A stretch of DNA of 64,000 nucleotides from Zunongwangia profunda SM-A87 (GTDB lineage: Bacteria; Bacteroidota; Bacteroidia; Flavobacteriales; Flavobacteriaceae), in contig NC_014041.1 in NCBI RefSeq assembly GCF_000023465.1, forward strand, positions 4,083,501 to 4,147,500. The letters are read 5' to 3'. The translations under genes were made by a program, and so were the position numbers. Within the stretch, counting starts at the first letter, position 1; each line of letters opens with the position of its first letter. This document shows positions 9,634-19,856 of the stretch, one piece after another. The notes beneath the pieces were generated by a model, which was not told the DNA's origin, did not search any database, and worked only from the letters and a program-made list of their open reading frames with translations.

Positions 9634-9670
9634 AAAAAAGCCTCGCAGATTAACTCTGCGAGGCTTTTTT
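9634..9670. terminator. Bidirectional terminator downstream of secDF
   Basis: A 16-bp stem, AAAAAAGCCTCGCAGA paired with TCTGCGAGGCTTTTTT, has a 5-base loop and lies 19 bases past the secDF stop codon. Confidence 0.88.
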
Positions 9671-9689
9671 ATTTAAAAGTTTCGATTAA

Positions 9690-12680
9690 TTAAGCCGTAG
9701 CTTCTTCTTCAACCTTTTCTTCTTTATCCTGAATAGATGATTTCTTTTTCACACTATCAAACATTACAGGTGTTGCAATAAAGATAGAAGAGTAAGTACC
9801 AACTACCACACCAACGATAAGCGCAAACATAAATCCTCTAATGCTTTCTCCTCCAAATATAAAGATAGCAAGTAACACCACTAAAGTAGTTAAAGAGGTA
9901 TTTAATGTACGGCTTAATGTACTATTTAAAGCAGCATTTACCGTTTTACCTAACTTCCAAGTGGTATGCTCATTAACGTATTCCCTAATCCTGTCAAAAA
10001 CAACCACGGTATCATTCAGCGAGTAACCAATTACAGTTAAGATCGCAGCAATAAACGCCTGGTTAATTTCTAAACTAAAAGGCATAAACTTATAAAGCAA
10101 TGAGAATACTCCAAGAACGATCAACACATCATGGAATACCGCTACAACCGCCCCTAAACTAAACTGCCATTTTCTAAATCTTAATAAAATATAAAGGAAA
10201 ACTACAATTAAAGAACCTAAAACTGCCCAGAAAGATGCTGCTTTAATATCTTCTGCAATGGTAGGCCCTACTTTCATAGATTCCATAATACCTACAGTTT
10301 TGTCTGAAGAACCATTAATAAACTCATCTTCACTAAGATCTCCTGGAAGATAGGGCTGAAGACTTTCAAAAAGACCTTCCTGAATTTCTTCATCTATAGC
10401 AGTACCTTCTTCCTCAATTTTATAATTTGTAGTAATCTTTAACTGATTATTTGGACCAAAAGTTTTCGCTTCAGCATTTCCGAATCGTTCTTCCAATATG
10501 TTTTGTACTTCAGTCGGGCTAACATCCTGATCGAATCTCACTGTGTATGTACGCCCCCCAACAAAATCAACACCAAGGTTTAATTGCTGGGTCAATAAAG
10601 ATCCTAAACTTATTACGATTAATATTCCAGAAATAATATAGGCAACTTTTCTTTTTCCAAGAAAATCAGTATTCATTCCTTTGAAAAGGTTCTTGGTAAT
10701 TCCTGTAGCAAATTCTAATGACTTTCCATTTTTACCGTAACCATCGATAAATAATCGAGTAATAAAGATCGCTGTAAATAAAGAGGTAGCAATACCTATT
10801 AATAAAGTAGTCGCAAAACCTTTAATTGGTCCAGTTCCTAAAATCAAAAGGATAAAACCTGTAAGGCCGGTAGTAATATTTGCATCTAAAATAGAAGAAA
10901 GTGCATTACTAAATCCATCTTTAATAGATTCTGCCTGAGATTTCCCTTTAGCAAGCTCTTCCTTAATCCTTTCAAAGATTAATACGTTTGCATCTACAGA
11001 CATCCCTATAGTTAATACAATACCAGCAATACCAGGTAATGTAAGTACGGCACCAAGACCTGCCAGGATTCCGAAGATAAACAAGATATTTACAATTAAG
11101 GCAACATCTGCAAAAAGACCAGCTTTACCGTAATAGAAAATCATCCAGAGAAGTACTAGCACTAGCGCAATACCAAATGACAGCATACCGCTATCGATAG
11201 CTTCCTGTCCTAATGAAGGACCAACGATTTCACTTGAAATAATCTCTGCTGAAGCTGGAAGTTTACCCGCCCTTAATACATTGGCTAAATCTTTTCCTTC
11301 TTCAATACTGAAATCTCCGGTAATTTCACTTCTCCCTCCAGAAATCGCTCCAGTAGAAACACCAGGAGCAGAATACACCACGTTATCTAAAACAATAGCG
11401 ATTTGAGTTTGATTATTCGACGCATAGCCCGTCATTTCTTCCCAAATCTTAGCTCCGGTACCATCCATTTGCATAGAAACGGCAACACGACCTACCTGAT
11501 CGTAAGTTTGCTGTGCATCGGTAATCACACTACCACTTAATGGTGGTTGATTTTCTCTATTTGATTTTAATGCGTATAATCCCGTAGCATTCGTTTCGTC
11601 ATCTGGAACTCCCCATACAAATCTGGCGTAACGTTGTTCAGCAGGAAGAAGATTTCTAACCTGAGGCATTGATAAATAACTATTTACCTTTGCCGTATCC
11701 TGAACATTAAAGTAGGCTAAAACAGGACCTCCTTGTGCACCAGGGCCGATTACTAAATCAAATAAAGGATTATTGGTTTGTACGGCAGTACTATCTTCAG
11801 CATCCGCAAGTAAATCATCAATATCACTATCGGTTTGTTTAGTTGTATCTATAACCTCGGTCGCTTTCTCCTCTTCAGAAACCACATTCTTTAACACCTG
11901 ATTTGCCTGCGCTAAGAAACCACCGAACTCAGTATTTTTAAATACATGCCAAAATTCTAATTGTGCTGTACTTTGTAATAAATTCTGAATACGATTCACA
12001 TCCTTTGCTCCAGGAAGCTCTACCAGAATTCTTCCTGAATTCCCTAAACGCTGAATATTTGGTTGAGTAACACCGAATTTATCGATACGCTTACGTAAAA
12101 CTTCGAACGCAGAAGTAATAGACTCGTCTACCTTTCTTCTAATAATAGGCTTAACCTGGTCATTAGACATATCATAAGTGATATCATCGCTTAAAGTTTT
12201 ATTGGCGAAGATATCTGGAGACGCTAATTTAGCATCAGGAATAGCATCAAATTTCTCGAAGAAAATATCGATATAATCATCCTGACTGGTTACTGATTCT
12301 TCTCTAGCTTCAGTAAGTGCTTTATTAAAAGCAGGATCTTTAGAATCATTCGCCAGGCCTCTAATAATATCTTCTACAGAAATTTGCAGGATAACGTTTA
12401 TCCCACCTTTAAGGTCAAGACCTTTATTTAATTCCTTATCCTTTGCAGTATTATAAGTAATCCCGGCTATAATATCCTTATTCCCAATGGAATCAAGATA
12501 TTTCTGCTCGGCCTGATCTCTTAAATCCGAATAATTCTCTACACTCGCGTCAATTTTCTGAGCGGCAAATTCTTCTGCTTCACTTTCAACATTATTGGTA
12601 ATGTATGTAAACGATAACTGGTAAATACACACTAAACCAAATAAAATTGCAAAAACTTTAATAAGTCCTTTATTCTGCAT
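9690..12680 (-). CDS. secDF: Fused protein translocase subunit SecDF
   Basis: SecDF uses the proton gradient to help pull proteins through SecYEG. SecD and SecF are fused in one 996-residue chain, as is usual in Bacteroidota. The SecD half shows GLDLKGGINVILQISVED near residue 70, a large periplasmic P1 region and IGMSVDANVLIFERIKEEL. The SecF half shows LGVDFVGGRTYTVRF, then YSLNDTVVVFDRIREYV. Both halves end in membrane bundles. The C-terminal tail is acidic and Lys-rich. It has its own promoter and terminator, so it is a single-gene unit. Confidence 0.97.
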   Translation of the reverse strand: MQNKGLIKVFAILFGLVCIYQLSFTYITNNVESEAEEFAAQKIDASVENYSDLRDQAEQKYLDSIGNKDIIAGITYNTAKDKELNKGLDLKGGINVILQISVEDIIRGLANDSKDPAFNKALTEAREESVTSQDDYIDIFFEKFDAIPDAKLASPDIFANKTLSDDITYDMSNDQVKPIIRRKVDESITSAFEVLRKRIDKFGVTQPNIQRLGNSGRILVELPGAKDVNRIQNLLQSTAQLEFWHVFKNTEFGGFLAQANQVLKNVVSEEEKATEVIDTTKQTDSDIDDLLADAEDSTAVQTNNPLFDLVIGPGAQGGPVLAYFNVQDTAKVNSYLSMPQVRNLLPAEQRYARFVWGVPDDETNATGLYALKSNRENQPPLSGSVITDAQQTYDQVGRVAVSMQMDGTGAKIWEEMTGYASNNQTQIAIVLDNVVYSAPGVSTGAISGGRSEITGDFSIEEGKDLANVLRAGKLPASAEIISSEIVGPSLGQEAIDSGMLSFGIALVLVLLWMIFYYGKAGLFADVALIVNILFIFGILAGLGAVLTLPGIAGIVLTIGMSVDANVLIFERIKEELAKGKSQAESIKDGFSNALSSILDANITTGLTGFILLILGTGPIKGFATTLLIGIATSLFTAIFITRLFIDGYGKNGKSLEFATGITKNLFKGMNTDFLGKRKVAYIISGILIVISLGSLLTQQLNLGVDFVGGRTYTVRFDQDVSPTEVQNILEERFGNAEAKTFGPNNQLKITTNYKIEEEGTAIDEEIQEGLFESLQPYLPGDLSEDEFINGSSDKTVGIMESMKVGPTIAEDIKAASFWAVLGSLIVVFLYILLRFRKWQFSLGAVVAVFHDVLIVLGVFSLLYKFMPFSLEINQAFIAAILTVIGYSLNDTVVVFDRIREYVNEHTTWKLGKTVNAALNSTLSRTLNTSLTTLVVLLAIFIFGGESIRGFMFALIVGVVVGTYSSIFIATPVMFDSVKKKSSIQDKEEKVEEEATA

Positions 12681-12723
12681 TATTCCTCAAATTATAATTA
12701 TATAGGTCTTTTTTAAAAACGGA

Positions 12724-12754
12724 CAAATATAGCGTTTCAATAATGAAATCCCAA
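12724..12754 (-). promoter_or_regulatory. secDF promoter
   Basis: Read on the minus strand, TTG, a 20-base spacer and TATATTTG match the Bacteroidota promoter (TTG at -33, TAnnTTTG at -7). It lies about 45 bases before the secDF ATG. Confidence 0.65.
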
Positions 12755-12791
12755 TAAATTCTTTTTGAAAATTTTAACTTTTAAACATAAA

Positions 12792-12818
12792 AAAAAGCCA
12801 CATAATTTGTGGCTTTTT
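12792..12818 (-). terminator. Terminator downstream of mdh
   Basis: AAAAAGCCACA pairs with TGTGGCTTTTT around a 5-base loop. It lies 25 bases past the mdh stop on the minus strand. Confidence 0.82.
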
Positions 12819-12842
12819 GATTTATCATCAAGCATTATATGA

Positions 12843-13769
12843 TTACAGCTCTAATAAGCCGTTAGTCTTTTTAACACCTTCTGCACTCTCTTTAATTTTA
12901 GCTTTTTCCGCATCATCCAGCTGAATCTCCACAATTTTTTCTAATCCATCTTTACCGATAATAGCAGGCACTCCTATAGATATATCATTTAAACCATACT
13001 CTCCTTCTAAGAAGGCTGAACATGGAAAAATTTTCTTTTGATCGCAAGCAATAGCCTGAACTAATGCAGAAACTGCTGCACCCGGCGCATACCAAGCGCT
13101 TGTACCTAATAGTTTGGTTAAAGTCGCTCCACCAACTTTAGTGTCTTCTGACACCTGATTTAAACGCTCTTCTGAAAGAAAAGCTGAAACAGGAACACTA
13201 TTACGAGTAGCTAGCCTTGTAAGAGGCACCATACCGGTATCACTGTGTCCACCAATTACCATCCCATCTACATCAGAAATTGGAGCTTCTAAGGCCTCTG
13301 CCAATCTATATTTAAAACGAGCACTATCTAATGCTCCTCCCATTCCGATGATTTTATTTTTTGGAAGCCCGGTAGTTTTATGTACCAAATACGTCATCGT
13401 ATCCATTGGGTTACTCACAACGATTAATGTAACATCTGGCGAATGCTTGATAAGGTTACTTGCAACTTCTTTTACAATACCTGCATTAATCCCGATAAGC
13501 TCTTCACGAGTCATACCTGGTTTTCTTGGGATACCACTGGTAATTACAGCTACATCACTACCTGCTGTTTTAGAGTAGTCATTTGTACTACCTGTAATTT
13601 TAGTATCAAAACTATTTAAAGAAGCAGTTTGCATAAGATCCATAGCTTTACCTTCCGCATATCCTTCTTTAATATCTAATAAAACAACTTCTGAAGCGAA
13701 GTTTTTAATGGCAACGTATTCAGCGCAGCTAGCACCTACTGCACCAGCTCCTACTACTGTAACTTTCAT
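12843..13769 (-). CDS. mdh: Malate dehydrogenase
   Basis: This enzyme converts malate to oxaloacetate with NAD in the TCA cycle. The 308-residue chain is of the LDH-like bacterial MDH type. It starts with the NAD-binding loop VVGAGAVGASCAEY and has the substrate arginines in SGIPRKPGMTREE. The catalytic histidine is in IGGHSDTGMVPLTR. It is a cytoplasmic enzyme and a single gene, with a TATTTTTG -7 box upstream and its own terminator. Confidence 0.96.
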   Translation of the reverse strand: MKVTVVGAGAVGASCAEYVAIKNFASEVVLLDIKEGYAEGKAMDLMQTASLNSFDTKITGSTNDYSKTAGSDVAVITSGIPRKPGMTREELIGINAGIVKEVASNLIKHSPDVTLIVVSNPMDTMTYLVHKTTGLPKNKIIGMGGALDSARFKYRLAEALEAPISDVDGMVIGGHSDTGMVPLTRLATRNSVPVSAFLSEERLNQVSEDTKVGGATLTKLLGTSAWYAPGAAVSALVQAIACDQKKIFPCSAFLEGEYGLNDISIGVPAIIGKDGLEKIVEIQLDDAEKAKIKESAEGVKKTNGLLEL

Positions 13770-13797
13770 TTTATGAATTTATCGATTAATACTATCC

Positions 13798-13805
13798 CAA
13801 AAATA
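13798..13805 (-). promoter_or_regulatory. mdh promoter -7 box
   Basis: TATTTTTG on the minus strand matches TAnnTTTG, about 30 bases before the mdh ATG. No good -33 element is seen. Confidence 0.5.
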
Positions 13806-13913
13806 CGAATTATGAAAATGCTTTACTAATAAAGACCAGTTAAATACTTGGAGACTATAGGCTAAAATTATTTTTTCTGAGTTCATGCCCCAAAAAAAGG
13901 ATTTATTTAAAAT

Positions 13914-13945
13914 AACAAAGCCCCGAAATTTTCCGGGGCTTTGTT
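13914..13945 (-). terminator. Terminator downstream of gyrB
   Basis: AACAAAGCCCCG pairs with CGGGGCTTTGTT, 25 bases past the gyrB stop. The stem is GC-rich at its core with an AT outer part. Confidence 0.85.
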
Positions 13946-13969
13946 CAATGTGATAAAATATTATTTCAA

Positions 13970-15916
<1,947 letters not shown>

Positions 15917-15949
15917 TCAATTAAGTTCTTCTCTTTTATGAATAACGAA

Positions 15950-15957
15950 CAAATATA
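15950..15957 (-). promoter_or_regulatory. gyrB promoter -7 box
   Basis: TATATTTG on the minus strand, about 40 bases before the gyrB ATG, matches the Bacteroidota -7 consensus. Confidence 0.55.
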
Positions 15958-16023
15958 ACAAAACGTTAATTTCTTTATACCTCTACCTGACAACAAAGCC
16001 TTTAAGTTATCAACAATTTGTGC

Positions 16024-16068
16024 AAAAAAAGCCCATGACACTATTGGGAAATCCCAGGCGTCACGGGC
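16024..16068 (-). terminator. Orphan minus-strand terminator, possible 3' end of a small RNA
   Basis: Read on the minus strand, GCCCGTGAC pairs with GTCATGGGC (9 pairs, one G-U). An inner TGGG/CCCA stem lies inside an asymmetric loop, and seven T follow. No gene lies upstream on this strand before the divergent DUF2911 gene. A TAAATTTG -7-like box sits at 16185-16192, which would give a transcript of roughly 155 bases. The rest of 15958-16434 shows no reading frame. Confidence 0.55.
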
Positions 16069-16434
16069 ATAACAAACCACACGTTTACTTGAATATTTTT
16101 AAAACTTCACAGTGAATTGAACTAAACTAACTTAGAGTACGCCTCGGAGCATTTAATCCCGAATCGAGTAAACTAAGATTCAAACAAATTTATAAGCACA
16201 AACTTAAAATTCGGGAACGAATATCTACAATTACTTACAATTATTAAACCATAAAGAACATTTTAATTACATTTAAAAATTTAATCTACGCAATTAGAAA
16301 ATCACGTAAACATATTTTCTGGTAATTCCCAAATTGAGTTTACCAATGTAACTTCTGTAAATTTTAACAGGTTATAAACAGCCTAATTCCCAGCAGCTAT
16401 TATATTTACTCAAAACATAAATGATAAAAGTCTT

Positions 16435-16992
16435 ATGAAAAAATTACTGATACTGACTATTTTAGGTTTTGGCCTTAGCTTGCCTTCTAGCCTTATAGCC
16501 CAAACACAAGGACCTAACTTTGCCAAGATGGACGTTAGTCCTATGGACATTGCCCTTTATCGCAATGATAATAATGAACCTGTTGCAAGGGTAATCTATA
16601 GCCGACCTCAAAGAAGAGACCGGGAAGTTTTTGGAAAACTGGTTCCTTACGGTGAAGTTTGGAGAACAGGAGCAAACGAAGCTACTGAAATCACCTTCTA
16701 TAAAGATGTAATGATTGCTAGTGCAAAAGTAAAGGCAGGAACTTACACGTTATATTCAATTCCTAACGAAAAAGAATGGACAATAATTCTTAACAAGAAA
16801 ACACTTACCTGGGGAGCTTACGAATATAGTGACGAACTGGATTTAGTAAGAATCAATGTTCCTGTTAGACAAATGCAAAATCCTATCGATGCACTTTCTA
16901 TGGCCTTTGAAAAAGAAGGTAACAATACTGCAAATATACTTATTGGATGGGATAAATATTATGTAAAAGTTCCTATTGAAGTTGCAAAATAG
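16435..16992 (+). CDS. DUF2911 domain secreted protein
   Basis: This 185-residue protein has a Sec signal peptide (residues 1-22, ending SLIAQ). The body matches DUF2911: VARVIYSRPQRRDREVFG, VPYGEVWRTGANEATEITF and AGTYTLYSIPNEKEWTIIL. These proteins are common in Bacteroidota and predicted to be periplasmic; no biochemical role is established that I can state. It is a single gene, with a strong terminator shared with queE. Confidence 0.87.
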   Translation: MKKLLILTILGFGLSLPSSLIAQTQGPNFAKMDVSPMDIALYRNDNNEPVARVIYSRPQRRDREVFGKLVPYGEVWRTGANEATEITFYKDVMIASAKVKAGTYTLYSIPNEKEWTIILNKKTLTWGAYEYSDELDLVRINVPVRQMQNPIDALSMAFEKEGNNTANILIGWDKYYVKVPIEVAK

Positions 16993-17072
16993 TAGCAATA
17001 GTACCTAATCAAAAAACATGGTACAAGCCTCTGCCGGCAGTATCATCTCTTTTAAAAGTGCTAATAAATTAA

Positions 17073-17104
17073 AAAAGGCGCTCTGTTTAAACAGAGCGCC
17101 TTTT
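17073..17104. terminator. Bidirectional terminator between DUF2911 gene and queE
   Basis: A 32-base perfect palindrome has arms AAAAGGCGCTCTGTTT and its complement. It has A-tract and T-tract ends and sits between two convergent genes. Confidence 0.88.
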
Positions 17105-17106
17105 AT

Positions 17107-17739
17107 TTAAGGTATATTAAGATATTTATGTGTTTGTAAGGACACTTTCCACTTTGGGTTTCGCATTACATAATCTACGATAAGCGGAATCATTTTTTCA
17201 CGGTTACTCCATTCTGGTTGTAAATATAAAATACAGTGTTCCCCCACCTGAGCCGCCTGCTCTTCAGCAAACTTGAAATCATGCTTATTGAAAATAATTA
17301 CTTTTAATTCGTTAGCTACTGGATAAATCTCTGGTTCCGGTAATTTTATCTTTTTAGGCGATAAACAAATCCAGTCCCAAATCCCTGTAAGAGGGTAAGC
17401 ACCAGAAGTTTCTATATGAATTTGGCAGCCTTGCTTTTTAAGACTATCAGTAAGCGTAGTCATATCCCATGTTAAGGGCTCACCACCGGTTATTACAATA
17501 GTCTTACTGTATTTCAATGCATTTTCCACAATCTCACCCACATGTGTTGGTGGATGCAAACCGGCATTCCAGCTTTCCTTAACATCGCACCAATGGCAAC
17601 CCACATCACAGCCCCCTATTCTTATAAAATAAGCAGCAGTACCTTTATGATATCCTTCTCCTTGTATAGTATAAAACTCTTCCATTAAAGGAAGCATAAT
17701 ACCTCTATCTACCAGCTCCTGTGTCTCTTCTGTAATCAT
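17107..17739 (-). CDS. queE: 7-carboxy-7-deazaguanine synthase
   Basis: QueE is a radical-SAM enzyme of queuosine synthesis that contracts the pterin ring of carboxytetrahydropterin. The start at 17739 (MITEETQEL) gives 210 residues. An ATG 39 bases upstream is open, but the promoter box TATCTTTG lies between the two starts. The iron-sulfur motif is CDVGCHWCD (CxxxCxxC). The substrate-binding start is MEEFYTIQGEGYHKG, and the radical-SAM GGEPL is intact. FolE at 4.8 kb makes the upstream pathway precursor. Confidence 0.93.
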   Translation of the reverse strand: MITEETQELVDRGIMLPLMEEFYTIQGEGYHKGTAAYFIRIGGCDVGCHWCDVKESWNAGLHPPTHVGEIVENALKYSKTIVITGGEPLTWDMTTLTDSLKKQGCQIHIETSGAYPLTGIWDWICLSPKKIKLPEPEIYPVANELKVIIFNKHDFKFAEEQAAQVGEHCILYLQPEWSNREKMIPLIVDYVMRNPKWKVSLQTHKYLNIP

Positions 17740-17745
17740 AGCCTG

Positions 17746-17753
17746 CAAAGATA
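17746..17753 (-). promoter_or_regulatory. queE promoter -7 box, nearly leaderless
   Basis: TATCTTTG on the minus strand ends only six bases before the chosen queE ATG. Transcription should therefore begin at or next to the start codon, giving an almost leaderless message. This decides the start against the upstream ATG. Confidence 0.6.
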
Positions 17754-17804
17754 TGTAATCTTTCACTTTATGATGCATGCCTTTTCGATAAATCTAAATC
17801 ACTG

Positions 17805-18479
17805 CTATATCGCTCCTTTTAGATCAAGATACTGTGTTGCCTTCCTAACTTTCTTCATAAAATTTACCCCCGGGTCTATCTTATTTGTCCTATAATTCTC
17901 GTCCTTTTCTAACCATAGATTTGAATTTTCAAAAGTTTTATACTCATAATGCCCAATAAGATATTCTATCGTTTCATATTTTGCTTTCAAATATTCAACC
18001 AGCCAGATATTCGATTTTAATTGCGCTTTAGTTAAAGGCTTTTTTGCACCTCCTACATTTTCTACTCCTATAGCAACATGATTCAATCCAATAACATGTC
18101 TTGCCATCCAGGTCTCTGGCATCAATCTATAAATTTGACCATCTCTATCAATCAAAAATTGAATAGAAACATTTAACGTACTTGCATCTTTAATCTCAGT
18201 TCTCGCGTTCGGTAGATGTACATCGTCAAACGCATCAAAGGATTTTTTAAAGGAAGGAATGGCCGTCCAGTGCAAAACAATCATTCTAGGTGTAATAATT
18301 GGCTCTTTTTGCGCTATACCATAATGTTGCTCTAAATATTCTAAACTTAATTGCTTTCTCTCTTCTGTAAATTGAATTGGTTTATCAATAATTTCTTGCG
18401 AAAAAAGTATTGATTTTACAACAATATTAAACAGCAGAAAAATTATAATTGATCTATTGATCCCACCAAACTCGCCCAT
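17805..18479 (-). CDS. Secreted N-acetylmuramoyl-L-alanine amidase (Amidase_2 family)
   Basis: The 224-residue protein starts with a signal-like hydrophobic segment (residues 10-27), then an Amidase_2/PGRP domain. Likely zinc ligands are the His in IVLHWTAIPS, the His in LIGHYEYK and the Asp in NKIDPGVNF. The conserved strand HVAIGVENVGG is also present. It should cut the bond between MurNAc and L-Ala of peptidoglycan in the periplasm or at the surface. Its start overlaps the end of susD by 26 bases, so it is coupled to the SusC/SusD pair. Confidence 0.87.
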   Translation of the reverse strand: MGEFGGINRSIIIFLLFNIVVKSILFSQEIIDKPIQFTEERKQLSLEYLEQHYGIAQKEPIITPRMIVLHWTAIPSFKKSFDAFDDVHLPNARTEIKDASTLNVSIQFLIDRDGQIYRLMPETWMARHVIGLNHVAIGVENVGGAKKPLTKAQLKSNIWLVEYLKAKYETIEYLIGHYEYKTFENSNLWLEKDENYRTNKIDPGVNFMKKVRKATQYLDLKGAI

Positions 18480-19845
18480 AAATTAAGTCTTCTCCGTTAA
18501 ACTGCCTATTTACCGCCTCCTCATAGTTATCAGAATTATTGAAAGATTCATTATCAGGGTAACTTAAACGTAATGGGATTTCAGCTCCATTAGGAGTCGT
18601 AAAACCAGTTGGAAATCCTGTTCTCCGCCATTCAGACCAGGATTCGTAACCATGCATGTATAAATGGACCCATCTTTGGTTGGCTATACTTTCTATAGCG
18701 TTGTTCACGTCAAAGGCAACTTCTGGCTGGCTTAAGAATGAATCTACACCTTCACTACTTCCCGTCCACTGTAAAAATGACTGCTCTATAGCCATATTAT
18801 AATTCTCTTCAGCACTTTCTCCAACCCAACCACGTGAAGCGGCTTCAGCAATTGCAAAATAAACCTGAGCAGCAGTGACAAGATAAACAGGAGCGTCCTG
18901 AGCATAAATAGCTGAACCTAAAAGAGAATATTCTTCTGTCCCTATCGCCTCTTCTTCCCCATATCTAAGCCCTACAAAATTATTATTCGCTCTTGCAGGA
19001 TTTCCATACACTTCTAATCTTGGATCACCAAAAGGCAACATATGAGAAACCAGTTTCTCTGTTAACGCCCACCATTCTCTATTTTGGTTCACTACCTGTC
19101 CATACCAGTAATTCTGATTATTTGCTTCTGCCAAATGATTGTATACCAGATTATCAGCATTATCTAAAATTACTCCATCGCTCAAAGCTTCTGTGAATTC
19201 GGTTTGCCCAAGATCGGGATCCACTTCAGATAATCTTAAAGCCATAAATAACCTAATGGTATTTGCCAGCTTACGCCAGTTATCCATATTTCCATCGTAT
19301 ACAATATCGTTATTGATTTTTCCAGCCATCATCATAGAAGTAGCTTCTTTTAGTTCTTGAAAGAGATCTAAATAAATTGATTGCTGAGTATCATAAACTG
19401 GTGTAAAATTTTCTGATCCCATCAAAGCTTCTTTATAGGGTACATCACCCCAACGATCTGTAATATTCCAGTAAAAATAAGCTCTAAGAATTTTGGCTAC
19501 TGCCACCTGATTATCCACTGGCCCTTCCGTAGAACTTAAATTCTCCTGATTATTTAAAACGGTTTGTAAATTTTCCAAAGGCCCCTGATAATAAGAATAA
19601 AAACTTGTACTTTCTTGTGGATACAAAGAAGTTCCTACATACTGTGTTTCTGCGAGATATTGAGCGAAAAACTCACCTCTGGGCGATGAGGATAGGCCAG
19701 GCAAATAAAGCTCTGCATTAGCTATTAACTGGGTACCTGAAGCCTGGCTGGGAAGATTAGGATTTATATTAATATCCTCGTCGAAATTATCACAACTCTG
19801 AAAAACCAAAGCCAGTAATAAAATACTATATATTTTTTTCATCAT
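18454..19845 (-). CDS. SusD/RagB-like outer membrane lipoprotein (SusD-like_2 type)
   Basis: The 463 residues begin with a lipoprotein signal whose lipobox is LVFQSC. The sequence is mostly helical, with the early SusD-like_2 features NPNLPSQASGTQL and RAYFYWNITDRWGDVPY. The C-terminal region has ANQRWVHLYMHGYESWSEWR. SusD-like proteins form the lid over a SusC channel and bind the substrate. It follows susC by 11 bases and overlaps the amidase gene. The substrate is unknown; the RagB and SusD-like_2 branches include peptide binders. Confidence 0.88.
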   Translation of the reverse strand: MMKKIYSILLLALVFQSCDNFDEDININPNLPSQASGTQLIANAELYLPGLSSSPRGEFFAQYLAETQYVGTSLYPQESTSFYSYYQGPLENLQTVLNNQENLSSTEGPVDNQVAVAKILRAYFYWNITDRWGDVPYKEALMGSENFTPVYDTQQSIYLDLFQELKEATSMMMAGKINNDIVYDGNMDNWRKLANTIRLFMALRLSEVDPDLGQTEFTEALSDGVILDNADNLVYNHLAEANNQNYWYGQVVNQNREWWALTEKLVSHMLPFGDPRLEVYGNPARANNNFVGLRYGEEEAIGTEEYSLLGSAIYAQDAPVYLVTAAQVYFAIAEAASRGWVGESAEENYNMAIEQSFLQWTGSSEGVDSFLSQPEVAFDVNNAIESIANQRWVHLYMHGYESWSEWRRTGFPTGFTTPNGAEIPLRLSYPDNESFNNSDNYEEAVNRQFNGEDLIYGRVWWDQ

Positions 19846-19856
19846 TTTTATTTTGC

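Noticed and set aside
9482..9676. Open frame of 64 codons on the plus strand
   Set aside because: It runs through the secDF terminator stem and has no start context or family; the end of its sequence is the hairpin itself.
16024..16068. Hairpin as one unit of a CRISPR repeat or tracrRNA
   Set aside because: Only one copy, and no cas gene in the window.
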